The notes: a model not told the origin generated them from the letters alone. A DNA stretch of 64,000 nt from Areca catechu (GCA_021397845.1 CM038047.1:50104210-50168209), one strand, 5' to 3'. Counted from the first letter of the stretch, positions 22,194-34,248 are shown. Numbers and translations are program-made.

Positions 22194-23140
22194 ATGGCAG
22201 CCCTAATAGGAATGGATGTTGTTAAAAGTCAAGCTTCAAATCGTCCCCCACTATTTAATAGCACAAACTACACTTATTGGAAAACTCGCATGCGCATATT
22301 CATACAAGCCATTGATTATAATCTTTGGAGGATAATTATCAAAGATCCTCATCACCTACTATGTTGGTTAATGGCATTTCCACTTCCAAAATGGAAGATG
22401 ATTGGGATGAGAATGACATTAAGCAAATAGAGCTTAATGCTAAGACTATGAATCTATTATTTTGCTCCTTAGATCCGAGTGAATTCAATAAAATCTCTAT
22501 CTCTCGCAAAGGAAATATGGGACACACTTGAGATTACCCATGAGGGTACATACCAAGTGAAAAACACTAAAGTTAATATGCTCATTCATACATGAAATGT
22601 TCAAAATAGAACCTACTGAATCTATAAGTGAGATGTATACTAGGTTCACAAATATTGTGAATGGCGAGAAGCTTAGGAAAGATTATATCTAACGGTGAAC
22701 TTGTAAATAAACTTCTCAGATCTCTTCCGACTTTATGGGATGCCAAGGTAACTGCTATAGAAGAAGCCAATGATGTCAACACTCTTACTCTCGAGCAATT
22801 GTTGGGCTCATTGATGACATATGAGCTTTCACTAAAGCAAAAGAATATGGATGTTGACAAGAAGAAGAAGGTGATTGCTTTCAAGTCTACAAATAAAGAT
22901 GATTCAAGTGAGGACTCTGAAGAAGAAGATGAAGAAGATGAGACAGCTCTCATGACTAGAAAGTTTAGGAGGTTCATGAGAAGAAGAAGTATAACTTCAA
23001 GAAGAAACCTCTAAAAGGAGAGCCTAGCAAAGAGAAGGAGAAGGAGAAAGAGAAGGAGCAGCCCACATGCTTTGAATGCAAAAAACTAGGCTACTTCAAA
23101 ATGGACCGCCCCTACTTAAGAAGAGTAGAAGAAGACTAAG
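22194..23140 (+). pseudogene. Copia gag, element A
   Basis: Starts at ATG 22194 with MAALIGMDVV, then the conserved block RPPLFNSTNYTYWKTRM. A frameshift follows near 22370, then LNAKTMNLLFCSLDPSEFNK, then LVNKLLRSLPTLWDAKVTAI and the acidic KDDSSEDSEEEDEEDE stretch, basic region and a damaged zinc knuckle, CFECKKLGYFKMDR (His to Tyr, last Cys lost). Gag forms the particle and binds element RNA. Several frameshifts; dead copy. Confidence 0.85.
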
Positions 23141-23760
23141 AAGGAAGAACATGATGGCTACTTGGAGTGACAATGAGGACTCCAGTTCTGAAGAAGAACA
23201 GCAAGAAGTTGCAAACTTCTGTTTGATGGCTGATCATGATGAGGTGTGCCTTGCACCAGTAAAAGAAGAATGTGGTACCTCGACAGTGGTGCTCAAGACA
23301 TATGATCGGAGATGTGGAGTAGTTCTCATCACTCGAGTATCAGAATGGTAATAATGTAATATTTGGTGATAATGGAAAGGATAAGATTGTCGGAATTGGT
23401 AAAGTCCATATCATCCCCTCGACTTACATTGATAATGTATTGTATGTTGATGGTTTGAAACACAATTTACTTAGCATTAATCAATTTTGTGACAATGATT
23501 TCAAAGTTGTTTTTGAATCTTTAATGTGCATTGTTTCTAGTTTAGATGACAATGGCATCAAGTTCATTGGTCATAGACATGGCAATATTTATATGGTTTG
23601 ATCTTGATGATCTTCCTATTCAAAATGGTCAATGCCTAGTAGTAATGGAACAAGATCAATGAAACTAGTTGGCTTTGGCATCGTAGATTAGGACATGCTA
23701 GTATACATTTGATTTCAAAACTTAGCAAAAAGAATTTGATAAAAGATTTATCAAAACTCA
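23141..23760 (+). pseudogene. Copia pol start, element A (protease and pre-integrase)
   Basis: After a short coiled-coil remnant (ATWSDNEDSSSEEEQQE) the protease active site appears as WYLDSGAQ near 23275, then IGKVHIIPSTYIDNVLYVDG and LKHNLLSINQF, and the pre-integrase block WLWHRRLGHAS near 23665 (the frame shifts twice). The reading ends at LSKL directly at the N gap, before the zinc-binding Cys pair of the integrase N-terminus. Confidence 0.85.
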
Positions 23761-23773
23761 NNNNNNNNNNNNN
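23761..23773. other. Assembly gap (13 N)
   Basis: Thirteen undetermined bases. The sequence on the left is Copia pol, and the next codons known from element C are not found on the right, so the gap joins unrelated sequences and may hide a large missing piece or a misjoin. Confidence 0.95.
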
Positions 23774-24138
23774 TAACAAGCAGCTATATTTGGTGAACAT
23801 AGACATGTATATCAAGATTACCTGTATCACGTAAACCAAAACAAGTCCCGTTGCTGCAAGTCTTCAATCTTGCTATGATGGGACTTGGTCTCCTACCAAC
23901 ATGGAGTGACTGAGTTTTTTTATTTTTTACTCGGGAACTCTTTCTTTGGGGAATCTTACAAGAAAATTTATTCATCGGAGATTCTTTAACGAAGAACCCT
24001 CCGATACAAATAAGCTGGAGCTTTAGTAATAATAGAATGGAGAAGTTTGGGCTATGTTTCTATAGAAAAAGTTACTTATCTGAGAATCTTTTATGCTCCC
24101 TCATATAGAAGGTGATTAATTAGCTACTTGTTACTATA
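23774..24138. other. Unassigned stretch after the gap
   Basis: No recognisable protein or element. A minus-strand open frame of 63 codons (23975-23784) has no similarity I recognise. Confidence 0.4.
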
Positions 24139-24977
24139 TGTTGGGATGTGCGCAGCGGATTAAACCAGTTTAGACCTCCAAATATTCCTGTTTACTCACT
24201 TAGGCAATTAACCAATCACAACACAGGCAGATATCAAATCAAAAGAAGACGAGATTTACTTGGTTCGGCAAAATATTGCCTATGTCCACCAAGAGGAAAG
24301 GAGTAATCCACTGTAATCTGACCCAAATCTAGGTACAAAAGGAATATAAATATCCAGATAACAAATGCCAGATTAAAAACAAAGAGACATAATAAATAAA
24401 CAAAGATGATGAAAGAAGCACGAGAAAAATCCAAATACCAGCCTCTAGCTTTTCTGGTGCCTGGATCGAAGAAGAAATCACTCTGAAAATTTTCTAGATT
24501 TTTCTCTCTCTGTCTCTCTGTCGATCAAAGACCGTAGGCTCTCTGTGGTTAAATAACCATCTGAAACGGCGTCCAAAACAGACCTAAAACGAGTCCAGAA
24601 AATTCAAAAAACTTCCAAGCCATCATATCAAAGAACAAAAGGCTCAGATCGCGCCAAAATCCATGCAAAATACCCTCAGATCAAGCCTAATCAAGCTCGG
24701 ATTAATCTCAGCCATCCGATCAATCGATCGGACAGTCCAGAACGCGAGAAATCGCGTGGACCGCGCGTACACCGCGAGAAACTAAGGGGAACCGCACGTG
24801 AAAACCGGGGAAACGCTCCAAGGGGGGGCGCCGCAAGCCGCTGGCCGAGCCCCAGTGCGCGCGCACGCTGCGCGCTGGGCTAGACCGAGCGCCCCCCGCG
24901 CTGCGGGTCGTGCGTGGGTCAGGGGCTTCGTGGGAGCGGTCTTCATGGCTCGGTTTTTACGGGAGCAAACGATAACA
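24139..24977 (-). mobile_element. Solo LTR (839 bp)
   Basis: Plus-strand ends are TGTTGGGATGTG and CGATAACA. Flanks are CTATA (24134-24138) and CTATC (24978-24982), a 5-bp target duplication with one mismatch. The end TGTTGGGATGTG and the interior phrase TGGTTCGG resemble the Copia LTR at 10377 and suggest minus orientation. No internal region or second LTR is seen, so it is a recombination product. The last quarter is very GC-rich. Confidence 0.7.
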
Positions 24978-26105
24978 CTATCGAATTTATGAAAGAGATA
25001 GGAGAATTTGCAATGTTATAGACAGTGGAGGTGTCAGCTACTCGCATCAGATATGCGTGAAGCTTTGGTACATTATTGGCAAAAATCTAGTATTGCAGAT
25101 GAGTCCATGCACGTGCCATTAAAAAAAATGACCCTAAAGTCTTGGGCATGTCATTGGTTTCGGTGGTTTGTCGAGCATGCTAGTCATCGTCGCTTGCTAA
25201 GAATGGTCAATTGCATAATATTGATCAAGCTTTCTCTTCCGCAAGCCATGATGATCTGCTTGGGTAGACTTGGGTCTCCGTTGTCAGGTAGGACTTTAGT
25301 AGAATCCGAAGTCATTCACTCCTTTTGGTTGATTAATCCCATAGTTGGTTGGTATCCAAACTCTGAATTGATTATCTTTTGAGGTCGCAAACTTGACCAT
25401 CCCCCTCAAGTAGTAACCGTGCTAGTGTTACATGCTTTTCCTTCGAAGAAAAGGTTATAATATATAGAAGTAGTGAGTTACCTTCTTGGTTGGGAACCGC
25501 ATCTTACTGGTGAGGAAAATTGCTCATTCCGAGTTAAACCTCATTAATCAAGAAAATGGTTCATACCCCAACACTTGTTAGCCCGAAGGGCTCGTCGAGG
25601 AGTAGTTAGTTAGAGGGGCCATATTTTCACGGTCGGTAATTTTCAGGATGAGATATTTCTAGGTTAATGCGGTAATTCTATATTTTTGTTACTGTACGAA
25701 AGCTTCTAGATTCGAGATTCATGAGGACCCTTAAGTCGAGATGCCTGAATTATAGGGTGCGGGAATCTATGTGGCACGTTAAAATCATTTAAATACAGGG
25801 ACCCTTCAAATATCGATGCAGTTTATCGGCAAGATGCAGGTGGTGGGTGCATGTCCTTCATAATTAATATGGATTGCCATGCCTGTCTAATGGTTGACAT
25901 GTGGCGCAATCCTAGGCTAGTGCATCAAGCTGTTGTGCCAATCGGAGCTGTCAATGGTAGTATAATTAGGGCTAGTAGTTTTTATTTTCTTATATTTTTA
26001 TTCGGTTGCCTCCCTTGCTCGCATGTTGTTCCATCTCACTACCTGCTTAAGGAGATTTTTGGTGCGTGACTTGTTGCAAACTTCCTTCCAAGTTTCCGGT
26101 AGGGT
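24978..26105. other. Unassigned non-coding stretch
   Basis: Longest open frame is 124 codons (25008-25382, plus) without recognisable similarity. No terminal repeats or PBS found. Base composition is mixed and slightly AT-rich. Confidence 0.35.
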
Positions 26106-26128
26106 TATTATTATTATTATTATTATTT
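26106..26128. repeat. (TTA)n microsatellite
   Basis: About seven TTA units. Confidence 0.9.
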
Positions 26129-26189
26129 AATTTAGTTTTTTGAGTTTTTGATTTTAATTGGGTCGATCTTTCTTTCTTCCTCCTCCTCC

Positions 26190-26190
<1 letters not shown>

Positions 26191-26218
<28 letters not shown>
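26191..26218. repeat. (TTTA)n microsatellite
   Basis: About seven TTTA units following a pyrimidine-rich TTCTTTCTTCCTCCTCC run. Confidence 0.9.
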
Positions 26219-26220
<2 letters not shown>

Positions 26221-27724
26221 GTTTTTGATTTCTAATTGCTTGTCACAGGATAATCAAAAATAAAAATATAACTCACTGGTATAAATAGAGTGAGTACGAA
26301 TAGTATTCTCAAGGATAAAGGATAATTATTTTACGAAAAAAATAAAGAAAGAAAGTTAGAATAATTTAATTATAAATTTCTAAAAATTAATCATGTAAAA
26401 TAAATTAATTTAAAAAATAATTATATCACATCTCAAGGATTAGGAATTCATTCTTCTTTTTAATAGATCTTGATATTCATTTATGCAAAGTCTTATATTA
26501 ATTGATTTTGAGTATAATCTATCTTATGAATCGTATCTTCAGGATCACGACCTATTCCTTTATGAACATAGATTATTCCATATCCATATAAATAAAAAGA
26601 ATTAATTTTAAGATAATTATCTCTTATTCGAGCATGAACTATATCTTGTCAGGATCATGCTGTGTCTCCTAGGAAAAAGAATTGTAAAAAATTAATTCAT
26701 TCAATAAAACATGGTACAAGCATAAACAAAGAAAAAACGAAATTTTATTAATATTGTATGAAAAAATATATAAAGTGGGAAAAGAAAATAAATTTGTGAC
26801 AAGAAGAACTTCATCTCCTTTCCGAGACGGAGGAGCTTTAACCATGCATGGATTGAGTTGACATTATCTTCTTTCTCTCCTTTCCAAACCCCCAATAAAA
26901 TAAAATAAAATATAAATTAATCTTCGCGATCGCTTCCTCGGTTCGCTCCTAGGATCCTATTAAATATAGAAGGAGAATAGGCTTATTTGTTATCAAACTG
27001 GTATAAGACTTGTAGTAGGATTGTTGCTTGGCATGTGGCCATTGGATCACATCAAATTTTATTGAAATCTTGCTCCAACCATGCTTGTCAAATTAGAGTC
27101 AATATGATCCACCAGTTGGCCTAATTTCATGCCCAGAATTGATCATAAATCATGCTAAAATCTCGGCTCAGTTGGCCATCTCAGGTGAGGGGTTGTGCAC
27201 CGCCGTTTGATCATGCATTGGGTGGCTAGATCTGCCCCAATTGCACCTAAGGACTCCTTGGGATGATGACTCTATTTCGAACTCCATTTTCATCAAAGGG
27301 GGAAGGAGACGATCGATGACTGGGTCTTGGTAGCACCTCAAGAGGATCGATGAAGATGGCATTGGGTCATGGCAGCATCTTAGGCCAGGGAGAAATCAGC
27401 ATGGGTTGTGGCTCAAAGTAGGGGATGGCCAGCGAGCGTTGATGGCCAGTGGTGACAGATATGGATGGGGAGATAACCATCAATGGTGGCAAATCATGGT
27501 AGTGGCACGGGATCGAACTTTCAGAAGGGTAGGGTGGGCCAGGCAGACATAGGAACTTCGTAAAGACAGTTAAAAAGAGAGGATAGAGAGCGCATGAATC
27601 ATGAGGGGCATCTCAAGAGGCGGCATCAATGGTAGTTGGTGGCAAGGGCAAACCACACCAATTTTTTTAGAAGGAATAAAAAAATTAAAAATTAAAAATA
27701 TTAATAAATAATTAAAATTATTTA
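26219..27724. other. Unassigned; possible LTR-type AT-rich block, then GC-richer block
   Basis: 26230-26940 is AT-rich and repeats the idea TCAGGATCA(C/T)G twice (near 26541 and 26659). It looks like untranslated retrotransposon sequence, but ends are not identifiable. 27000-27660 is GC-richer with many GATGG and GGTGG words and no open frame I recognise. It flanks the hAT fragment and could be part of that transposon. Confidence 0.3.
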
Positions 27725-27990
27725 AATAATTTTTTTATAAATATTATTTGAATTGTACTTGTTGTTGTTTATAAGATTAAATTCATTTATAATGGAATCT
27801 ACCATAGAATTTTTAGCTATCTCTTTATCGATAAAAATGACTAAAAAATCAATAAAAAAGTTGTCTTTTATCTCATTATGCAATCTGGTCCTGACAATCT
27901 TCATTATTGAAAATGCTCTTTATATAGTAGTACTTGAAACTGTAAGAGTCATAAGTGCCATGGATTCATAGAGGATGTACGCGTACCAAC
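27725..27990 (-). pseudogene. hAT transposase, C-terminal dimerisation region fragment
   Basis: On the minus strand the peptide reads LMTLTVSSTTI, stop, RAFSIMKIVRTRLHNEI, then FFIDFLVIFIDKEIAKN and DSIINEF. This matches the pattern of the hAT C-terminal dimerisation domain (ERAFS-MK-VK-RLRN and the following YIEKEI and DSIIDEF blocks) in plant DUF4371/hAT proteins, as I remember it. The expected Glu of ERAFS is a stop codon. The N-terminal zinc finger and the catalytic region are not seen. The domain would mediate transposase dimerisation in the nucleus. Confidence 0.6.
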
Positions 27991-29440
27991 CACGGTGGTG
28001 GTGGCATCGTGTCGAATATCGTTGGTGTTGCACAATGTGACGGGGTGTCCATCAAGTTGCGGGGCCAAAGGCATGGGATGCAAGTGTAGTGGTATCGGTG
28101 GGAGCCCAAGGCATGATGGGTGCCCGTCCACCCGTGCTCCCTAAGACCCGATTATGCTACGCGATGAGTCTTGTCACTATGATGGTAACGACTTTACCGC
28201 ATGCGGCATCCGTCGGTGAGGCGAGGTTGATGAAGGCCACTGAGATGGTAGCCATAGACCAGTGCATCGGTGGTATCTAGCCTTGTGCATGCACAACCAT
28301 CCGGTCTTGCCATGGGAGCGTTCCTGGAGCGTTCCTGCCGGTCGCACCGCATGATAGGTCCAACCACTATCTCATCTATCAGTGTGGCAAACTGGATGGT
28401 GCTAGCTGTGTGCAATAGCTTTGGCCATGATGTGTTCCGAAGATCGGTGCCGGTCGAGTGACAAAAAAATTCTTTATCTTTTTCTAAAAAATTATGGAAA
28501 AGAAAAAAAATTAATGAAAATGAAAAATAAAGTTAAAAGTGATCTGACTTATAAATAGCCGATTTAAGCTATGTATTTCATTTTAAAACTTTTTTCTAAG
28601 ATTTTTCAAGTTATATTTAATATTCCCAATTTTAGAAGGAACTAAATATATAAATACATATATATTTAAAATTTTACATAAAATTTTAACTTATAAAAAA
28701 ATTTAAAAAAAAATTAGGAGGGCCTTCCCACCTCCTGGTGGGCTGTGACATGGTGATGGGCTGGTGAGGAGACGGTGGTTATGCGCGACAGCACAGCGAG
28801 AAGGAGACGACGATGGGCATGAAGGCTCCGGACCGTGGCAGTGATGATAGGTGGTGAATGTTCTGAACAGAGAGGACAAGGTGGTGTTGGGCGGTAGTAA
28901 TGGTGGAGTGGATTGCAACGATGATGGTGGCGGGCATTGGGTTGAGGAAGACAGTCGACGTTGATGAGAAGAGGATGCTGACGGTGATAGGCAGCGTCGG
29001 GCTTCTAAGAATAGTGAGTAATGGAGGCTTGTGGGCGGCAGATCATGCCGACGACGTTGTCTGCAAGCGGTGGTGAGCGGCGGTGAGGAAGAAGGATAGC
29101 CGATGGTGGTTTGCAGAGGAGGCATCAAGCCGCAAATGGCTTGGAACGAGGAAGACGGTCCATGGGAGAGGACAGTAGACCGAGCGGTCAGCTTATGATG
29201 GATCGGTTACTTTGAAATTTATGCTTGACTTAGATTTTTGTTGATTCTAGGTCTATTTGAACTCTGATTTTAGTTCCGTTTGCATCGTATTGACGAGTGT
29301 TTAAATATTTAATTTTACCAAATTTCTAGGATTTTAGGATTTTGAATGTTTTTAATAACTTTAATGTACCACCAAAGAGAAAGAAATATGAATTAAAATT
29401 TTTATTAACTATTTAATGGGTGCAAAATTGTTTTAGTGCT
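27991..29440. other. Unassigned stretch, mixed GC-rich and AT-rich
   Basis: 28000-28470 and 28715-29190 are GC-rich blocks rich in GGTGG and GATGG words, separated by an AT-rich block. The minus-strand frame at 29128-28703 (141 codons) is Ser/Pro/His-rich and has no domain I recognise; low-complexity composition makes it doubtful. The blocks may be parts of a degenerate hAT element around the transposase fragment. Confidence 0.3.
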
Positions 29441-31079
29441 TTGATTGACACTCGACTCGATATCTACTTATCATAAATGTACACTAATTTTATATTTTTT
29501 AAAATTATTTTTAAAATAATTAATTTTGTAAAAAAACTAGATTAGTTATGAAATTAGGTTTCTTATAAAATATTAGCATTATTAATTAACTAAAATATTC
29601 AAAATAATTATAAATCTAGGTGACTTAGACACCCCTAACTTACTTATTACTAGTCCCTTAGCAATGCAATAAAAATATAACCATGTGTCATTAAGAGCTT
29701 CTTTTATAAAAATAGATCCAGGATTGAAAGTTAAAAAGAGTTTAGCAAGTACAACTAAGTTTTGAGTTTTCAAAGTAAATTTCGCAGTCAGAACTATTAA
29801 TTTTTTTTTAAAACTCATCCAAAAATCTACAGTACTTGTATTTGTGATGGCTTAGCATTTCAATGCTAGCTTGTAAAGAACAAATATATCTTCGTTTATC
29901 ATTTACTTTGATCAATTTTTTATACACCCGCAAATTAAGCTCATTAATTAAGGTAACTTTTAGACTACATGATTTTTTTTATGAAGTGCTAAGCATCCTA
30001 GCCTTTCCTTCACCATTTACACGAACCTCCATACTTGACTTAAGTGCAGAGACCTGTTTACTAAGCTTTGGGTAATCTACATATACTTTGTATTTTGTAC
30101 TTTTATTTTAGGCAGGTAGCTCTTTTCTAAAATTCAAGATAGCTTTCACACTATCTGATTTTTTCAAATAGGTAGCTCTTTCTTTAAATTTAAGTTTCTT
30201 TAATTAGGGTGTAATCAATTACCAGTTTTAATAATAATTGAATCCTTAGTTGACCTTACAACCAATACCTATGTTATTTTATTAGTGTGTATGTGCAATT
30301 GAAAGTACTAATAGCCTTTAGGTACCCTACATAGGTTGTTAAAAATTTGACCAACTAGTCTACTCCTTGACTTGCTATAGTCATTAGCAAATACTTTCTA
30401 AATCTATTACTTTTTTTCTTGTCTATTTTTCATAAGATTTTTTTTCATTATACATGATTTATTCAAAAAAAAAAATTCTTTTCAAAAATTTCAAAGGATA
30501 AATGATTTTTGAAAAAATCTAAAAAATTCTCAAACTATTTGCAATAGATTTTTCGAAAACTTTTTCAAAAAGATTTTCCCTATCTCCTAACTTAATTTCC
30601 ATTATCCTCAGTGGAGTAAGGAAAAATAAAATAAAAAGATGTACCACCTAGACTAGATATGCATCGTTTATTGTCAAGTACTTGTATGCAATGCAGTCCA
30701 TTATTTCTTTAGGCAAGATGTATGCTTCATTTAGCACGACCTTTATGAGTCCACCTAAAGTTCTTGCAAAATAGATTCTCCTCCTAACTTAGTCCTAAAC
30801 TTGAAAAAAGATAAGCAAACTAAAAATGAAAAAAGGAATTCAAATGCAAAAGCTGGGTTGCCTCCCAATAAGCGCTAAGTTTAATATCTTCAGCGGATCT
30901 CTTAGAGTGCTTATCCAATTCCTGCACAAATCTTGTATTGACCCCTGGAATGATTTTGATGATCACAAAATATTGGAGCATGTATGCTTTATTAATTCTT
31001 TCAATTACTCTAGAAGTTTTGCAAGAAAATATTTATCCTCACATTAGTTGGTTTTCTAATTAGTTGAAAGGTATTCCAA
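29441..31079 (-). mobile_element. Probable 3' internal region of a gypsy (Athila-type) element, minus strand
   Basis: Near 30853-30880 the minus strand contains GCGCTTATTGGGAGGCAACC, a phrase I know from memory to recur downstream of the coding part of plant Athila-type gypsy elements. The rest is AT-rich, non-coding and without LTR ends that I can place. Element B starts at about the right boundary. Confidence 0.35.
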
Positions 31080-32497
31080 CATTGTATAGACTCTTGTATA
31101 CTTCAAATTGTAAAGCCCTAATTTTTCATCTATATAATATTGTAAAAATGATGATAAAATTGTAAAAATAAGAGTGAGTAGATTATTCTTATTGGAATCT
31201 TGTTTTGAAGAACTTTGGAGAAGTTTTGAAGCATGAATAGAGTTTTTGTAAAAGCCGACTCATGGATCAAGAGCCAACTCCCATTCTGGCATGGCACAAA
31301 AAAATTTCAGAGTTTCAGTACCTCGAGCCGACTCAATGAAAAACCAATGTTGTTGATGACTAAGCCCTCGAGCCAACTCAAACCCAAAAGAGCCGACTCT
31401 CTAGAGTTAGGTTTGTTGGTGACCGTGACTTCGAGTCGACTCAGCCTTAAAGAGCTGACTCAAGGAAAAGTTGTATTTGTACTGATTGAGAGTTCGAGCC
31501 GACTCAACCCAGAAGAGCTGACTTGCACAGAACTTTTATTCGGGTTGTCTGAGACTTCGAGCCGACTCGAGTGATAGGTTTTTGCAGCCTAACGGCTAGT
31601 TGCAGAATATCATTTTTGAACTCCAAAAACCTTCCAACAGCTCTATTTCAATTTCCTAGGCCCTACAATGGCTATTTATAATGGAAGACTATGAAGGGGA
31701 GTATTTATGAAGATTTGAACAATTTTTTGAGGGATTATTCATTGATTATTCTTTTGGAAGTTAAAGAGTTTTCAAGTATTTCACCAACTCACTTCAAGAG
31801 CATTCAAGAAAGGATTCAATGCTCCACCAACTATTCTTCATCATTGAATCCAACCTTTGAAGAAGTAAAGAAGCAGCTTGAAGAGCATTAAAGAGCATTC
31901 AAGGCTAGGCTTCTCTTTGATCTTCATCGGCAACACTCAAAAATACTTGGTTTGTTGTATAGTTGCTTTACATTTTGATATATCTTGTTTTTCTCTCTAA
32001 GAACATCAAAGGGTTGTGTCTTAAGAGAGGGTTAAAGATTTTTAGGTGAGCCTCTTGAAAATCTAAGTTGGGTTCTTGGTGATCCCGGTATAAAACCAAA
32101 GTTGGATTTTCTTTGGTAAGCTCGATTCTAAAAACCAAAGGGATTTAGGTTCTTGGTTAGCCTATGTTAAAACCAAGTGTGAGGGTTTTCTTTGGTGATC
32201 CCGGTAAAACCAAAGTATATAGGTTTGGATTGTGAGCCTGTTAAAACAATTCGAATGTATTCCGGTTGGGGGATATAGTGGAAATCCCAAGTGGTGCTTG
32301 GGTAGTGGACATAGGAGTGGGTTGCTCCGAACCACTATAAATCTCCTGTGTTTGTGATTTCCTTGATTGTGTTTAAATTGTTAGCTTCCGCTTTGCATAT
32401 CTCATCACAACACTAAAAGGATTTTTAAATTGTACATACTTGCTTAAGTTTTTATAATCCCAATTCATCCCCTTCTTGGGAAGCCACCTGGGCAACA
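31080..32497 (+). mobile_element. 5' LTR of element B (5' boundary approximate)
   Basis: Ends CCACCTGGGCAACA two bases before the PBS. The usual LTR start with TGAATAACAA is not found, so the left end is truncated or diverged. A TATTTATAATGG sequence near 31671 is a likely TATA element. The repeated phrase TTGGTGAGCC/TTGGTGATCCCGG in 32040-32230 corresponds to the same zone in LTRs A and C. Confidence 0.65.
31250..31572. promoter_or_regulatory. Cluster of about 10 GAGCCGACTC motifs in LTR B
   Basis: Ten variants of GAGCCGACTC (also GAGCCAACTC, GAGCTGACTC, GAGTCGACTC) in about 320 bp, upstream of the TATA-like sequence. Position and spacing mirror the AAGTGTCGACACTTG cluster in LTR A. Confidence 0.6.
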
Positions 32498-32499
32498 AG

Positions 32500-32511
32500 T
32501 GGTATCAGAGC
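32500..32511 (+). promoter_or_regulatory. Primer binding site of element B
   Basis: TGGTATCAGAGC, complementary to initiator tRNA-Met, two bases after the LTR end. Confidence 0.9.
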
Positions 32512-32544
32512 AGAGTCTCTGAAAATTACTTAGAGTAAAGATTG

Positions 32545-34248
32545 ATGGCACATTCCATGAGCGCTTCTTTGGCCGAAGGCCAATCTACAAATCGACCTCC
32601 ACTTTTCACTAGAACCAATTATACATATTGGAAGGCTAGGATGAAAATATACATTCAAGCCATAGACTTTCATTTATGGAAAATAATTCTAAAAGGAACT
32701 CACATACCCACTGTTAGAATCAATGATATTGAGGTTCCCAAATCGAAAGAGGAATGGGATGAAAATGATATGAAATTAGCTGAGCTGAATGCCAAAGCTA
32801 TGAATTTACTTTATTGCGCTTTGGATCCAAATGAGTTTAATAGAATTTCCACTTGCAATTCTACTAAAAAAATTTGGGATAAGCTTTAGATCACACACGA
32901 AGGCACATCACAAGTTAAAACTTCAAAAATCAATCTTCTTGTGCATAATTATGAATTGTTCAAAATGGATCCTAGTAAAACTATATCTGCTATGTATACA
33001 CGTTTTACTGATATTATCAATAGTCTTAAAAGTCTTGGTAGGACTTATACTAATGCTGATCTAGTCTAAAAGGTTTTGAGATCTTTGCCAGATAAATGGG
33101 AAGCTAAAGTAACAGCAATTCAAGAGGCAAAGGACTTGAACACCCTACCATTGGATGAGTTGCTAGGATCATTAATCATTCATGAGCTAGCCATGCAACA
33201 AAGAACTGATGAAGATTCAAAAAGGAAGAAGGCTATAGCAATTAAGGCTATTGAAGAGGATAAAGATGAAGATTCAGACACATCGGATGATGATGATCTG
33301 GAAAATGATGAATTTGCCTTAGCAATGAGAAAATTCAAAAAGTTTATGGGCAAAAAAGAACAAACAGATGGAGAAAGCAATTTAGAAGAGAAGATTTTGA
33401 AAAAGAAAGAGAAAAAGACAAAGAAAAGGAGAAAGACAAGGACAAAGATCAAATTCCAATCTACTATGAGTCCAAGAAACCAGAACACATACATCCTGAC
33501 TATCCAAAAGCCAAGAAAAAGATGATTAAAAGAAAGAAAAAGAAGGCAATGCTTGCAGCATGGAGCGATAGTGATGAATCTACATCAATTGAAGAAGATG
33601 AAGATACAACAAAAACTGCTCAGATCTTTCTTATGGGTTTGGAGGATGAGGTAACTACATCTGAACCTAATCTAAAATTTACTTATGATGAGCTATATAA
33701 TACTTTTTGTAAATTATTAGTAGAATACAAAAAGGCCGATTTGAAAATGAAAAATTTGAAAAATAATTATGATATGGTCGAAAAGGATAAAAATGAAACT
33801 TGTGAAAGAAATAAGATTTTACAAAGAGAGTTAAGTTTAAGTTGTGAAAGACTTAAAACTACTCAATTTGAAAAGGAAGAAAATTGAAAAGAACAAAAGT
33901 TTGCAAAATGAAAATACTGATTTGCAAAAGGAGGTTCAAAAGCTTAAACCATTGGTTGAAAAATTAACCTTAAGCTCTAACAAACTTGAACTAATTTTGA
34001 AAGATCAAAGAGATATGAATAACAAGTTTGGAATTGGTTATAAAGGTTCAAATTCAAATAAATTTTCTGCATCCACATCATATGCTCCTAAGTTTATTAC
34101 ATCAAAGCAATATAGACCTAAATTTGCAGCATCATATACTTTTTATTCAAAGCCAAAAATTATTAGCTATGCTTGTAATAATGTTAGTCACAAAGCATTT
34201 GAGTGTCATTTGAAATATAATGGCAAGAAGAAAATCAAGAAAATTTAG
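32545..34248 (+). pseudogene. Copia gag, element B
   Basis: Begins at ATG 32545 (MAHSMSASLAEGQSTNRPP). Blocks in order: TNYTYWKARMKIYIQAIDF, EEWDENDMKLAELNAKAM, LLYCALDPNEFNRIST, a stop at 32887-32889, LLVHNYELFKMDPSKT, a second stop at 33067-33069, VLRSLPDKWEAKVTAIQEAK, LDELLGSLIIHELAMQQ, an acidic stretch, a Lys-rich stretch and then a long heptad-like coiled coil (about 33690-34010, NENTDLQKEVQKLKPLVEK). Near 34170 a Cys/His cluster, ACNNVSHKAFECHLK, is a damaged second zinc knuckle. Two to three frameshifts and two stops. Confidence 0.85.

Larger units (their letters stand above)
20704..23760 (+). mobile_element. Copia element A (SIRE/Maximus-type), 5' part
   Basis: Consists of a complete 5' LTR (20704-22136), a primer binding site, gag and the beginning of pol, and stops at the N gap. 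Gag, protease and LTR layout are close to elements B, C and D in this window. It was inserted into duplicated-segment copy 2; the five bases before it are CATGT, so its missing 3' LTR should be followed by CATGT and then the GCGGTGCC sequence seen in copy 1. Confidence 0.85.

Noticed and set aside
28703..29128. Minus-strand ORF of 141 codons, Ser/Pro-rich
   Set aside because: Low-complexity composition, opened by GC-rich GGTGG words; no start context or homologous domain that I recognise.
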